Both the position numbers and the translations under genes were made by a program. Shown here piece after piece: positions 12,001-25,436 of a stretch of 64,000 bases of DNA (position 1 is the first letter of the stretch; every line of letters starts with the position of its first letter). The stretch is from Atrichornis clamosus (lineage: Eukaryota > Chordata > Aves > Passeriformes > Menuridae). Below the pieces are notes generated by a model that was given only the letters and a program-made list of their open reading frames with translations, was not told the origin of the DNA and did not search any database. Where the stretch lies: contig WBMZ01011683.1 in NCBI GenBank assembly GCA_013400975.1, positions 124,001 through 188,000 of the forward strand, given 5' to 3'.

Positions 12001-14108
12001 CCAGAACAGTAATATGATGAGCTATTAATTGGAGAACAATGAAATAGTAATACAGTAATGTTAAATACAAGTGAGACACTTATCACATTTCTATTCAACA
12101 CTTGAAAATATGCCCACCTTTTCTTACACTTATCCTTAAATAACAATTTTGGCATAATTGTTCCACTACTACATGTAGATTGCTGCTGTCTGAAAAATTA
12201 TAAATTATGTATTCTTACATTTATGATAACAGCTATTAGACAAAATTAATAAGAAGTTCGTTGCTAGTACCCATATGATTTGATTGTTATTTTCAAGGAA
12301 GAAGCTGCAAATTTAGTTTCCTGCATTGTTCCTTGATCAATTGATTCTGTTTCAGTTCAACTGAATGCATTTTCATATGTAAGTGGCCATATCTCATTTT
12401 AAGAGTTGTCTTTCAGAGCTAATGAATGCATGCATAGAAAAAGTGAAGTTAGAAAAAGAGAGGATGGCATGCATATGCCTCTAGATATTGTACTTTCACT
12501 GAAAATACTCTTTGAATTGGAGTGTCAGCTGTAACACAGGGTTTGTATGAGATTATTGCAATTCATGCCTGCCTTTAACTAGACAACAGGTAACTTATCT
12601 GCTGACTTCTAAATTGACATTTGATGGAATGGTGAATTCACTTCGACTTCTTTGTCCTTGTGTCCTTTTTCCTCAGAACTGAACTTTACAGTAGAGGGTA
12701 AATCTGTCTTGGCTCAGAGACAGAGCTCAGTGATGTCAGCGAGATGTTAGAAGCCAAGACAGAATCTGTTGTTGGATGGCAGAGTGGGAAGTGAGCTCCT
12801 GAGCTGAGAAGTCTAATCCTTGATCACTCTGAGCAAACACATCAGAGTACCTCTCTACATAACTGCTAAATTCTGGTTTACAAGAAAGTATTTTTTCCTC
12901 ACCATTATTTCTCTTTATACCTACTATCCCCTTGGATGACAGCCTTTTGATTTCACTGGCTAGTATTTAGAAAGATTTTCCTAGTACATGAACAGTTCAT
13001 ACTGCAGCCAAAGCAAGAGTTTATTGCACCCAAAAAAACAGAACTACACTAAGCAGGATTTAATAAATATTAGGTTGTTTTAAAGTTAGACATGAGAACA
13101 GTAAATAATAATAGATGTAAAAACATTTTTGCACCCTGTAGCCCTGTAAAAACTGTAGTGCTTCAGGGACTATGATTCAGGCCTTCAGCTAACTGTGCCT
13201 AGGCATACTCTGCAAGGCCCCAGTTGTGGTCTACCAGGAGCAGTACCAATTTGCTGTGAGAACTTGTGATGTGAGCTGGAACTTGTTACGGGACATCTCT
13301 TGCTAGGATGTACAGTTTTGAAAGCATGGAGTATTTAAGTATTTGAAATACAGACTTGAAAGCAAATGCTCCAAAACTATAAACAACCTACTCAAGGACA
13401 ATTCTCACTGAAAATATGTGGCCTTTAAGAAGATGAGAAGCCAATGGGCAGGGAAGAAAGAGCCAGGCGGCAGGACAGAGAACTCACCGTGGCAACTACC
13501 CTGAGCGTCCCACAGACCCTGTGCCACTGCCAGAGGCCCAGGGCTCAGATGTGTCAAGAAACTCAGACATTTTACAAAGGGGAACGATCCCAAGCATTTT
13601 GCCCACATCAGTATATCACGTGGAAGAGCACTGGAGCTGAGGGCGTGGGACCAGTGCCGCAGTACTTTGTGCTGACAGCAGGTGTTGCATATGGCTGTGA
13701 AGGACTGACTGATTTCAATGCCTGGTGATAGCAACTAAAAATGAGTAGGGACTAAGCATTTGTATGGAGGGTGTGAATGAAAGTCAATCTAGTTAAGATT
13801 TTCTTTGGAATTCAAACTGACCAGGCTTATCAGTCTTATAAACATTACAATGATATTTATTTATCTGATACATCCTTATACATATATTCAGTTACTGCCA
13901 TATCAGTTTGTTTATTAAAATTATTATTTTCAGTGGTTTTAGCCCTACATGCTGTACTTTTAAAACCGATGTCTGCAAGATTTACTTCATATCTGGCCAC
14001 AGTATTCGTATTGGAAAAATAAACAAGCCAAGTCTCATTTCCTTTTAATGTTAGAGCTACAGGCAAATACTGAGGAATCTGAATAAGTCCTAGTCCAGGA
14101 TTAAGCTA
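9079..14108. other. AT-rich single-copy DNA, no gene supported
   Basis: No recognised mobile element. A G+C-richer patch at about 13405-13734 has open frames on both strands (94 codons plus, 109 codons minus) and a strong minus-strand splice-donor-like site (acg|gtgagtt, boundary at 13488). The translations match nothing I know, so I do not call an exon. At 11971-12010 a short 'tgtcctagttt' start resembles the beginning of avian ERVL LTRs but is too short to call. Confidence 0.5.
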
Positions 14109-14156
14109 ACTGAGATCAGTGGGGAAAATAATTATCAGTAATTAGTTGGTACAATG
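14109..14156. repeat. 48-bp direct duplication, copy 1, ending at a gap
   Basis: Matches 14477-14524 over 48 bp with one difference (aataattatc versus aataactatc). The match ends exactly at the ambiguous base n at 14157. The coincidence of repeat edge and gap suggests an assembly join or a collapsed duplication. Confidence 0.9.
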
Positions 14157-14157
14157 N
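14157..14157. other. Ambiguous base (assembly gap)
   Basis: A single n. The sequence to its left is duplicated 368 bp further on, and the sequence to its right does not continue like the second copy. Confidence 0.95.
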
Positions 14158-14476
14158 ACAGGACATGAGAAACTATGACATGAGAAATTGCTGGACATGA
14201 CAGATAAACAATGCGAGAAGATGCCAAAAGTTCCAGTTAGCACTGTGAGGGCTGTCAGGGAGGGCTGTCTGTGTCTCAGAGGTGGTTAATGGGGAGGTAA
14301 AAGAGACCTGAGGTTGAACATCACAGATAACTCTCGAGGAGCATTGAGGATCTTTTGGGCAGAACAACTTTGCAGAATGAACAGCACTTAGGCAGCCTTA
14401 TTAGTTGAGCATGTAACACTGAGACTACCTAGGCAGCAGAAGAAGAAATAGGAAATTTGGTTATGGATGTAGCAAG

Positions 14477-14524
14477 ACTGAGATCAGTGGGGAAAATAAC
14501 TATCAGTAATTAGTTGGTACAATG
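14477..14524. repeat. 48-bp direct duplication, copy 2
   Basis: The partner of 14109-14156. After this copy the sequence continues 'ctggagtgcagaaata', which differs from the bases after the gap at 14157. About 130 bp downstream an AATAAA (14652-14657) lies in LTR-like sequence, so the unit might be part of an unrecognised LTR. That is only a suggestion. Confidence 0.85.
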
Positions 14525-17500
14525 CTGGAGTGCAGAAATAACGGTGAAGAGGAAGGTAAAGTAATGGGAAAAGGGGCAATAAGATACATAAATGATGTGT
14601 TTAGGGATGTCCAGGGATATCTCCTGTGCTTCACTGCAGCTGGAGGAGGACAATAAATCAAAGTTGTTCCAACCATAACACATGTGCTAATTCTGTTGCC
14701 ATGATCAGGGGGAACTGGGATCAAGAGAGTTAGGTGCTTTCCCTTGCTAGCAAGGAAAAACCCAGGACAAATGGGTTGAGCAACGTGATGTTACACTGCC
14801 AATGCCTGTTGCAGGCCTGAAAATACCAGGTTTTTTTCCTAAACAGTTTTTGACTGTTTTTGTCTTGTCTACTTTGATAGATATCTAATACCACAATTTT
14901 GCCAGGTAATCCTCACTGAAATTCATGCTTCCTGGATATGGTAATCTGACTTACACATGGCACTCTAGACATGTTTTACAATGATAATTTATACTTTTCT
15001 TTTCCCATTGCACCTACTTGAATTTGTTTTAAGTACAGACATAAGATGTTTGACTTTTCAACCACTATCTCAGCAAACACTAGAAACTCAAGGGTACATT
15101 AAAATATAACATATGGTGATCTTCTGACATCCATTACAAAGTTAACACTTAAGATCCTGTTTCCGCCATAGCACAAAAGCTATTCCAGATATGGAATTAT
15201 TTAAGAGTTAAGTAATTCTAAAATTTCTCATCGAATCAAATCAAGTCTCATCAAATCAATCTACTATAAACTCATCTAGGTTTTTTTCACAACAAAAGCT
15301 GTTAAAATAGGAATAAAGCATGGAGAGAAGAGGAAACTGCTGAATTCTTTTCTATGTTTCAATTAAAGATAATAAAGAAGTTTTAAGAGAATAAAACTCC
15401 TCTGAAGGACAGTGAGTGTGAGTGTACATTTCCCTTGAGAAGGTCTTTATTTACGGTCTAGTCATATCGATCTTCCAACAAAACCCTGGAGCAGTAATTA
15501 TACTAAAAGACGAAGAAAGTGAACACGTATTTACAGCTAGTGAACTGTGTGATAGACTTATTCCAATCTCCAGAACATTTTGTAGAAAAATCTATGGTGA
15601 ACCTTAAATAGTTGTTCATACTATGTAACAAACAAAAAGCATATATGCTACCTCCTCAGAGTACTCACTATATCACTTGATTTATCATGAAAGCACCAGC
15701 TGGTGAATTTGCGACTCAGACACAAAATTCAAAATTTGTTTACTCTAATTCCAAACTTGAACTTTTGACTGTATTGCTTGTTTGTTATTAACACATATAA
15801 ACCCCCACAGCCCCGACATTTGCTGAATAGGTCAGATTCTCTCTGGTTAATTTGTCATACTTCAATGAAACATACTGAAGTTTTTCGGTGTTAGCATGCA
15901 AAAGTAAGTTGCTTTTTTAATTGTACATTAGCTGGCTCCAGAGTCAGTGTAAAGACAATGCAGAATCCTTTGGCATATGGGGAACATTTTTTCAGCCAAA
16001 TAATTAATATTTGATATCCTCTTGGGTTAAGAGAGCTTGGTATGAGATGAAATATAAAATGTTTGTAAAGGTCTGTGAAGATCAAGACATAGAACCAGTA
16101 AAATAAGATTTTTATTAGTTGATTTATAAAAAATATGTTTTCCCATATACCTAAGACTTATTTCTATTCTGTATGCTATGCTATGACCCTTCCAAAGCAC
16201 AAGAGTCAGACACTGGAGTCTTTGCATAATGCCTTAGATATGCACACTACGTCTTCTCAAATGCCTTTTCATCAATATTACCCATTAAATTTGCTGAAAT
16301 AAATAACTAAAAAAAAGCTTATATTTTCAAAATCTTTAGTTAAAAAAGTCTATTAATTGTTCTGTGCTGTAATCAGTATACCTGCACATCTCCTCAACAG
16401 TTCACCCAACATATACAGATTAAACTTCTGCTGCCTTTTAAAATCAACAAAGTAAAAGATTTCCCACCTCTTATTTTCTTTTTTTTTCCCCCCCAACTCA
16501 GAAACAAATCGAGGCCTCAGGGTAAATAGTGTAAATCAAAGAGAAAGCAACTAGTAACTCATTTTCTGATACGTACTCCAGCAGATTCTGTAGGTACTCG
16601 GAAAAACATCTATAATAGCAATATTTTTTTTCTTAATTTTCTAACATGTCTGATTGCTCTTCCATGAGACAAAAGGTAGGAGGATTGGTCTTTCCACTAA
16701 AGCACCCATTGACCTTACCTCCCCTTGCTTGAAAAGCTTGCTTTTTCTTTTCTTTGTGTTTTTTGCCCCATAGTGTAGTTTGATGCTGACTTCCTACTGT
16801 AGAAACTGAAACAGAGCTCAGTGTGGTAAGCATTGTTCTGGTTTCTAGAAATCTTTATTTCCTCCATTATGGGACATAATAAAAGGATTCTGAAAATTTC
16901 TAGTTCTATGGTAGCTGTAATGTTTGATTAAATTAATACAGATTTTGAGGTGGTGATTGTTTGTTAGTATAAGTGGCTTTGGCCTCATTAGAATATAATG
17001 AATTTTCAAGGTTAGTACTGTATCATGTAGGTAGTAATAATAAATAATTTCCTTGTCAGCAGGGAGTCAATGAATATTTTGGGACTCCATCTGCAGACTA
17101 TTTGGCTAGCAGGAATGCACTCTACATATACTTTGCTATTGATGTGCCTGTAAAATTCCTGCTAATTATAATGGGGATTTATAAATGGACATCAAAGGCC
17201 AGTTTGTGAGCTTTCTGAAGCCCTGAGCTTGAAAAGGCTCATAAATGTGTTTAATTTTGCACAATGTTAGTAGTACTGTTGAAATCAATGAGACTTAATA
17301 TCAGCTGCATGCTGAGCGTTTGTAGAATTGGGGACTGGTAGTGATTTTATACAGAATTTACTTAACTGGCTCCACTAAGTTTTCTTGTTGTGATTTGCAT
17401 TAAAGTTACAGTCAGAAAACTATGATATGAAGGGGACACACAATCCTGATTCTAAATAGATTAGAGATCACTGCAGATCTTTACATTGATAAAAAGGTTT

Positions 17501-20500
17501 TAGACAGAAGAGCTGTTTTAAAGCGGTAATTGGGCCACACATGCCACAAATTTAAGTTATGCAAAAGTAGAATAATTTACTAAACTTACTATGGCTTTAC
17601 AAAAAGGTCACAAAAACATTAATTTAAAATATCTTGGTTCTTTCTTTTCATAGGTGTCATCCAAAATTCTTTTCTTTTTTTTTTAATTGCAGTATAGTCC
17701 TAAGATTTAGTAAATCTTATTCTGTGAAATGCATTGTGTTACAGTTTTTTACACAACACATTTTCAGCGTAACTTATTTAATTAGGAGAGTGAATAAAAA
17801 GGTCAGAAGTGACCTTTTTGATATGTCCACTCTTTGCCACCATGCTTCTGTGATAGTTTAAGCAGAAGTTATTAAATAAATACCTGTATCAGACAGCATT
17901 AGGGGTAACAATAGGGAAGCTTTATTACTTCCCAATCAATCTACCCATGCGAAAAAGATAAAGTTCCAGACAATAAAAAAAATAAAAAAAAATAAAAAGG
18001 AAGGAAAAAGAAAAATTAATGAAAGAAAACATGCGGGATTGAGCAGAAGTATTCTTCTGCTTCTCACATGTTAAAATCAGGGACTTCAAAAAATTAAACC
18101 TCTTCTCACATCATAAAGTGCATGTAGGAGAAATCTAAGTGGGCTTCAATTTCTCAAACAGTGGAGGCAAGGCGTCCCTTTGTCCTTGCTCGGTTAGTGC
18201 ATCCCTGTGCTATTTGTCTTTGTCAGACCTATGCATTTGAGTACCTGCACTCCAAAGTCCCAGTTTGGGCTGTGCTCCTTTGCTAAATGGATGCACTGTG
18301 GGATATTGACTACTGCGAGTTTGACAAGGCTGCCCTTTTGACAAGGTGAAAGAGGTCATTATATTCACCTCTGGGATGCAGCCAATATAAATCTCATTCT
18401 TAAGGAGACACAATGTGTTCAGAAGCCGAGTCACAAGTCCAGCTGCTTCATGGATACTGCCTAAGCAATACAGATTTTAAAAATTATTAAGATATAGTCA
18501 GGGTCACCCAAATATGATAGGAAACAACCAATACTCTTTACTGCTCTCTATGGTGTAATATTTGAACGTAGGACAAATACAGGAGACGTACCTTGGGACT
18601 TTCTGTGACAAACGAGAGTTGCTGTTTGAGGGGAAATGCACGAATGCCAGAATGTCAGCCCATTCACGGGGGAGATGAAAACATATGCAAATGAGCAAAC
18701 CTCCACAAACCAGTGCATTTCTTAATCTTCTTCATCTGTCCCACCCCTTTTTATGGTTAAGTGAGTTATTGCAGCCCTAAAGCTGTAGAAATCCTAGCAC
18801 AGTTGCCACTAGAGACTAGGGCTGAATCCCAATGAGTGGAAAACACTGATTAAATGACAGAACAGTCTTTTCCATTCCAGTAACTCCGGTGGTCAGGCAT
18901 TGTGTGAGCAAGGACTTTGAATGTCATTGAGCTAAAGGAGCTTTCATACTCATTATCATTCTTTGCATATTCAGCCGCAAGGTGGGCCCTGGGCTTCATG
19001 GTCTCCTTAATGCTCTCTTCAGGCTTAACAAAATTAGGAGAACCTCACTAAAGAATTCCGTGTGGTGCTGAGGAACCTGGCCCACTTTTATGGACCAAAG
19101 ACAACAGAAGATCTGCTACAAGGAGGTAATTTTGATGCCCAAAGGACTAAGCTGACTCAGACACAACAAAACATATATTATCACTGCAGAAACTTTACAT
19201 TGCAAAAAGCTCAGAAACACAGATAAATAAATAACTGCTTACACAATCATGAAACCTTTGAAATATTTGCCAAAACAAATACTAAATTGTAAGGAGCTTC
19301 TTTGCCTTCCTGCAATTTACTATTTAGTATTTTTCTGCATGAGAAAAAAGTAATCCAAACCACCTTTAAAAGTGCATAAATTGTCATCTGGATCATGCCT
19401 CTCCTGTAAACCCTCAGGAAAACCAGTTGTTTTTGCGAGAGACTGTAAATCTGTGGTTCAGATGCCTGAAATCTTCAATATGTATTTATTATCAGAGATA
19501 CCTATTACCTTGCCTTTCTGATTATTTTACCTTTGTGGTTATTTTTGGAAAATAGTGGCACATAATCCATCTGTAATATCTCTACATTTTCTAAATAATC
19601 GATACATAAAAGTTGACTGAATTATATTCTGAATCAAATGTAGGCCAATGAACTGATCTATATGAGACCTAGTATAATCTACATCACAAAATAGGATGCA
19701 GTCTCCAGTGAAGCAAAAGTCCTTGAGTTTAGCCCTACTGAAAGCAAATGTCAGATGAATTCCAAGGATTCTTTTTAACCCAAATTATCCTTTCTTAAGA
19801 AATTGACTGCAAATTTTGCTGAGGACAGTTTCTCACATATCTCTCCCTTGCTTTAAAGCACAGCTGAGGCTGAGCTGGAAGCCTGCTGTTGGCCCTCAGC
19901 ATAGCAATGAATTGATAGTTGTGTGGTGCAGGATGTTAACTGTACATTTGTCAGATGTAGGAAGGTATATTCTTACCTTTGAATCAATCCCTAATAATTT
20001 TATTTTCCAGATCCTTTCCTTTTTATTTCCCTCATATTTCATGTGAACATCTGTCTTAACCTAAATCTCTAATTTATTCTTATGCATAGGCATTGACAGT
20101 CTTTTGTAAGAAACACGTATATTTAGAATGTCCTCAATCTTTCTGCCTGTTTTGGCAACTGCCTACCCGAATGGCTCTATGCAGGCTGATGTCAGAACAT
20201 CCTTCCACGCATTGTTTAGTATTCAATTCACTTCTCATTGGCTTAATCCTCTTCACTCTCTTCTATTAAAAAAGGGATTAAGCATTTCTAAAAATAAAAA
20301 ATAAATGTTGAAAAGTTTGAAAAGGTGATGCAAGTAACTGTGAGTGACTAGCAGTTTAAAGAGTTCAAACATTCTGTAATTAAACCCCAGTGCCAAAGAG
20401 TGCTAAATGATCCTAGAGACAAGCTCTTCTGGGGCTTGTAAGTACTCATTGATACAGCCAAGCTGCACACTGGCACTGGAAGAGCAGTTATGTCTGTAGA

Positions 20501-20939
20501 TTCCGAGAGAAACAAGGTTGGAAATTTAGGAACAGACAATGTTTGAAAAGATGGAAGATGGAGAGAGTATGAACATTCAAGCCCATTCTCCTTCCTTTAA
20601 CTTGTCAGAATAAGCCCTGTAACATATTGCTCCAAGCTTAATCACTTCTGATACAAATGGAAACTGAGCTGCTCAGCAGAAAATTCTAGAAAATTTGAAA
20701 CTTTATCTGCCCACTACAAATTAACTTCTTTCAGACCATAATCCTTCTGCCCCCAACCTTGTTTGAAACATATTTACTTCCAATCCCCAGAGAAAGTGGA
20801 AGTTTACGGTATTTACCTAGGCTTTAAAATAAACTCTTGGAGATATTGGTGGACATCTTTTCTTCCCAGGAGATATGGGAAACTAGTGCTGTTAACACAA
20901 CGGTAATTGATCTTACACTGTATTCCCAAGTTCTTGGGT
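14525..20939. other. AT-rich single-copy DNA, no gene seen
   Basis: No gene and no well-supported repeat family. An A-rich tract with AATAAAAA units lies at about 17970-18015, and a T/C tract at 16481-16495. The stretch at about 16980-17420 is free of repeats and has the look of conserved noncoding DNA, but conservation cannot be judged from one sequence. Confidence 0.5.
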
Positions 20940-21012
20940 TGCACAGAACCCCTTGTTACACAGAGGGGAAACTGAGGCAAAAAAGGCCATTGCCCAATAT
21001 ATGAGGAATTTT
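20940..21012 (-). mobile_element. Ancient MIR-like SINE fragment
   Basis: The stretch 'cacagaggggaaactgaggc' (near 20957) followed by 'cattgcccaa' is the reverse complement of the MIR segment that reads 'gcctcagtttcc' and 'ttgggcaag'. The fragment is short and diverged, with no visible ends. Confidence 0.55.
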
Positions 21013-22427
21013 ATCCAGTTCCATCTGGTTTTACTTCAATTACACCCCTGTCTTTTTCTGCAATTTACCTCATTTGTGTTGCGATGAAACAAGTTTTTTG
21101 TATCCTCAAGGAAACACTATGTGTTTTCATTTGAGTTATGTTTTTATATAGATAGAAAAATAGATAACAAATACAGAGTAGTTAAGCTGAAAATGAGTAA
21201 TAGAGTAGTAGAAAAAGTAACCTCACCCACTTCTCCGCATTAGAGAAAGAGAGCGTTTTTCTGTTCTTTCATCTGATGAATACAAAATTTAATATGTGCA
21301 TTTTTTAGAGATGGAGAACACTCTGTAATGCATAAATATAATACAAAATAAGGATTACTAAAGATTATGAGAACATATACAATGAGAAGACGATGGCTTA
21401 AATTTTTATGCTGGTTAAGTGTAAAAGTCAGTGGAAGATCTATCCTGGATTCATTTAAGACCCTTAGCTGAAGCTTAAGGAATATGATAAGACATCCATT
21501 GGAGGTAATTTAAAACTGTATTTCTGAAAAGAAATGATTTAAAGCTGAGTGACTTCAGAGAAACATCAGTTAGAGAGAAGCTATAAAGGCCTAACCAATA
21601 ACAATGAAGTTCTGAAAAAAGGAGAATGTGGAAATGAAAAAGCATGTAGATAAGGCCAGTAAAAATGTTACATGAGATCACCCTAATGACTGTGAGGTCA
21701 CTAAAAAAGCCATGATATGTTTGATGGGGTTTCTAGAAAATCAGACAGTCTCTGGAAGGTACTTTTTTTTTCTAGTAGCTGTTTTGAGTTAGCAAACTGA
21801 ACCTTTCTGTTCTGGACAAAATAGTTGTGATAAGATTTTGTTTAACCATGATTTACCTTTGTCTTTTAGACATCTTAGAAGATTTGTAGTAACCTCTGTT
21901 TGTCGTAAAAATGACAAAAATCAGAAAAGATACAGAGGTAGAAGATTAGACTTATGAAGGAGATGCAAAATTTATTTTAAGAGGAAAGATTGAAAAGATT
22001 TTGATTGCTGTGCTCACAGACTTGATGAAAAGGTTTGTCCAAAATTTTAGTGCTTTGATTAGCTTCTTATCCCTCTCTTTCATGACTCCAGTGTATGCAA
22101 TTTATATGTTCCTTAAAGTATATTTGAATACCATTCAAATGGGAAAACAAAATGATTAATTTTCAAATAATTCTGTAAATTTGTATCTCCATGTACAGGT
22201 TCATATAGATCTTTTGTAAATGTATATATTTAGGCCCAAATATATTTGTATATAGTTAGCCTGAATTCAGTACTTAATGTGAATGCATAAGTAATGTGGC
22301 ATGATTTTAGAAGGTGAGTTGAGCTGGAACAAAACATTATATTTTATTAAGTCTGTTATGCTGTTATGCTCCCAAATTGTTGATTATATTGATAAATTTA
22401 TCTGAGAAGCATAACCTTGTAATTGTT
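21013..22427. other. AT-rich single-copy DNA, no gene seen
   Basis: No recognised repeat family or exon in this stretch. Confidence 0.55.
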
Positions 22428-22441
22428 ATGTAAAAAAAAAA

Positions 22442-22507
22442 AGAGGAGAGGAGAGGAGAGGAGTGGAGAGGAGAGGAGAGGAGAGGAGAGGAGAGGAGAG
22501 GAGAGGA
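22442..22507. repeat. Pentanucleotide microsatellite (GAGAG/GGAGA)n
   Basis: About 13 units of a purine-only 5-mer run after an 11-12 bp poly-A tract (22430-22442). One unit is interrupted by a T (gagtggag near 22461). The plus strand is almost pure purine over about 75 bp. Minus-strand frames reading Ser-Ser-Pro-Leu-Leu repeats are a by-product. Confidence 0.96.
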
Positions 22508-25385
22508 AATAACCACAAGCATTTCTTTAAAAAACAATTCCTGATTTAAAAGTGTCAAGAAATATCATAATGTCAGGTGCACTTCTAAAATCACAGTGTG
22601 CCTTATGCAAAAGTTATATTTAAGAGAACTATAAAATAATTGAACAACTAATTTTTTTTTCAGAAAAAAACCCCATCTTTTTGATGTCAAGGAGCAAAAA
22701 TATAGAGTGACATCCATAAAACACATTTCTGCGTTTAAGAACAAAATTTATGTACGGTAGAAGAGAGAGGGGTGAAGCTGGTGGAGTTCAGCAAGAAGTG
22801 CAAGACTCATAATAAGGATCAGAAAGCCAGAAAAATTACAACCCTTAATGGAAGAAGTAATAGTTAGAAACTTCTAGGTTTTCTTGTGATGGTGTGACAA
22901 AAAACGTTATATATCGAGGGCACTGCTGCTTCTACTTCAAGTCAAAGCAAAGAAACCCATTGTACCTCCTTAAGATTAATTGTAAAAAAGCACAACAAAT
23001 TGCCACTTTCTTTGAATTCATTAACTGGTAGGACTGGCTAAATTCACAGAGAAATCAGTTGAAAAATAAGGAGGATTTAAGTATTTTTCTTTCAAATGTT
23101 TAACTCTTCCTATTGGAAAATTTCTATATATCTATGTAGAAAAGAAAAAAAACCAAAACATTTAAAAATTTTGAATCATTTTCAAAACTCGATCATACAG
23201 TTTTCATGAATCTTAGGTAGCTTTTGTTAAACTGAAACCAAAATTTATCAATATAATCAACAATTGTAAGAGTACATTAACATAACAGAGAGCAAGTGTC
23301 TATGCTGTATCTGAAAGCCTTGTGGCTAGGCTATCACATTAAGCTAAATATCCTACATTTCACAAGATTGACCAACAGCCTGATTGTTAAGACAGTGTGA
23401 TAGAAGCTATAATGAGAATTTCCACTTGCATTTGATAAACTTTTCAGAATTTGTACTTTAATTTTTCTAGAAAACATAATACTGGTTGATTAAACCTATT
23501 TTGTCAGAAAGTGCACTAGTAAGTCACTTAATACCATTGCCTTAGTTAACTCCAGTGTCATTTTGAAATTTCCAGTTTTGGTGAGAAAATAGATACTCTT
23601 TGCCTAATCTTGCCCCATCACTTTGCAGGAGAAATAAATTCATCTGTTAAATTGAGTCTTTTCCTGTGATAATTTCAAAAAGAGAAAATTTATCCAGTGT
23701 CCTATTTGATGCCCATATTTAAGCTAAATCATGAGAACATAAATCAGAAACTGAAGTAACAGCCGTTCAGCTGACAGATCAGGTAGGAGGGAACGCTTAG
23801 TCACAGTGATTAATAGGTCTTTTCAGGAAGCACTTAGATACCATGGTGATGGGTGTTATAGCAAATCCTCAGATAGTCCTTGATGACTTCATATGGTCTA
23901 ATTCCTTTCTGACAGTAAAGGGAGGGTAAAAATTAGACTTCTAAATTGCCTGTTTGATATTCACATGGAAATAGACTGAACAAACTACCATGACTACAGG
24001 GGTCTAGGTTGAGACTGTCATTTTCAAGGACACATGAAAGGACAGATTCTAATTTCCTCAGATGATTTTGGAACACTTGCTGAAGGTCTCATCCTGCAAG
24101 CTGTTATGCACAACTGCACATAGGTAAATCCCTTCAAATTTTTTAGTAGATTATTTTGCAAGTGTTAAGCTTTCATGTATTGAGGCTTAAAACAATAATA
24201 ATTAAAATGCCCTGATTAGAAGCCTTAGGCAAAGACTATAAGAGGAAAATGTGCAGGTTTTTGGCTCCTAAAGATACCTATGCCTACAGGGAATCTCATG
24301 TCTGGCTGCAGTCCGATAGGATCACCATGGTCCCTGGTACATATTTTGCCTATGCCTCAACTTCAGCAAATCGATTTTGTTATTCTTATTGAAAGAACAA
24401 TCAAAGACTGTGGGAAAGCAGTCATTACCCTGAAGGCATTGTTACAGCTGCTATTCCTCCTGTCCCTCAGCAACAGGAATTGCTTGTCATTTTCAACATT
24501 GGTGAATATGCTCAGTGTTCCTTCCACTTCTCAATATCCAGTGGAAAGAGGAACTAATTCTAGCCCTTCTTCTTTAAAGTAGAATAATAGCTTCCTATAC
24601 AGCACTCCTAATCCTTAAGCTTTTCTGAATCAGCACACTGGCTGAAACAAAACCTACCATTTCCACTTTGAAATTGTTCTGTTGTAGCATTTTTAGTACT
24701 AATTTACCTAGAAAAAATTCCTATTAAGAAGAAAAGTATTTTTTTAATGGGTTATCTTGAAAAGTCCATTATATTTAATATGACTATTAATTACAGAAAC
24801 AAATATATAAACTGATTTTTAAAAATTAGTTTTCTAAATAAATTAGAAAAGCCTATTGGCATTTTGCCTTTCAATTTTAGAAATGGAGTCATTTTTTTGG
24901 ACACATGACATTGTTGACCTGATAGTGAGATGTAATAAATTGGCAGAGTTCTACTGAAGTGAATGTAATTGTGTTGATTATCACCAGCAGTGGGTCTAAC
25001 TTTTACATCTCAGCTGCTCTATAATAATTACTGCAGCAACACTTGCACAGAGAACCAACACAACCCACCAATTTTATCAGAAAGAAAAGGGAGTTAATAA
25101 GACTTTTCTTGTGTTTGCGAAAACTTTGTGTGAAATGGAGTGCAAACTGTAAGTAACTTATAATGTACATTATAATATACCTGTCTCCTGACAGACCCAT
25201 TTCCAAAGGTATTTAAATCCTGGCATATGATTCTAGAGTTTGTTCTGAAGTGTCAGCACCCATGGGGAAGCATCAGTGAAGAAGGGATCAAGTGAGATCT
25301 TCTAAAGCTACTGAACACCAGAGATGTTACTGGGGCGTCACATCCTTTGTGGTGGTGACTTGCATTCTTCTCCAGATGTAAATTA
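22508..25385. other. AT-rich single-copy DNA, no gene seen
   Basis: No exon or firm repeat. A short match at about 23828-23866 ('gaagcacttagataccatgg' and 'gatgggtgttata') resembles the tails of some ancient LINEs but is too short to classify. Confidence 0.5.
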
Positions 25386-25436
25386 TGATCTCAATAATCT
25401 TAGAGATCTTTTCCAACCTAAATGATTCTGTGAAAT
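25386..25436 (+). mobile_element. CR1 LINE, extreme 3' end
   Basis: 'taatcttagagatcttttcc' near 25397, then 'aacctaaatgattctgtgaa' ending near 25435, is the CR1 3' terminus in plus orientation. Sequence upstream to about 25280 may belong to the same old copy but is too diverged to be sure. Confidence 0.8.

Noticed and set aside
11971..12075. Sequence starting tgtcctagttt, like an avian ERVL LTR start
   Set aside because: The match does not continue beyond about 35 bases and no end or target duplication was found.
23828..23866. Short resemblance to the tail of an ancient LINE
   Set aside because: Too short and diverged to separate from chance without a profile search.
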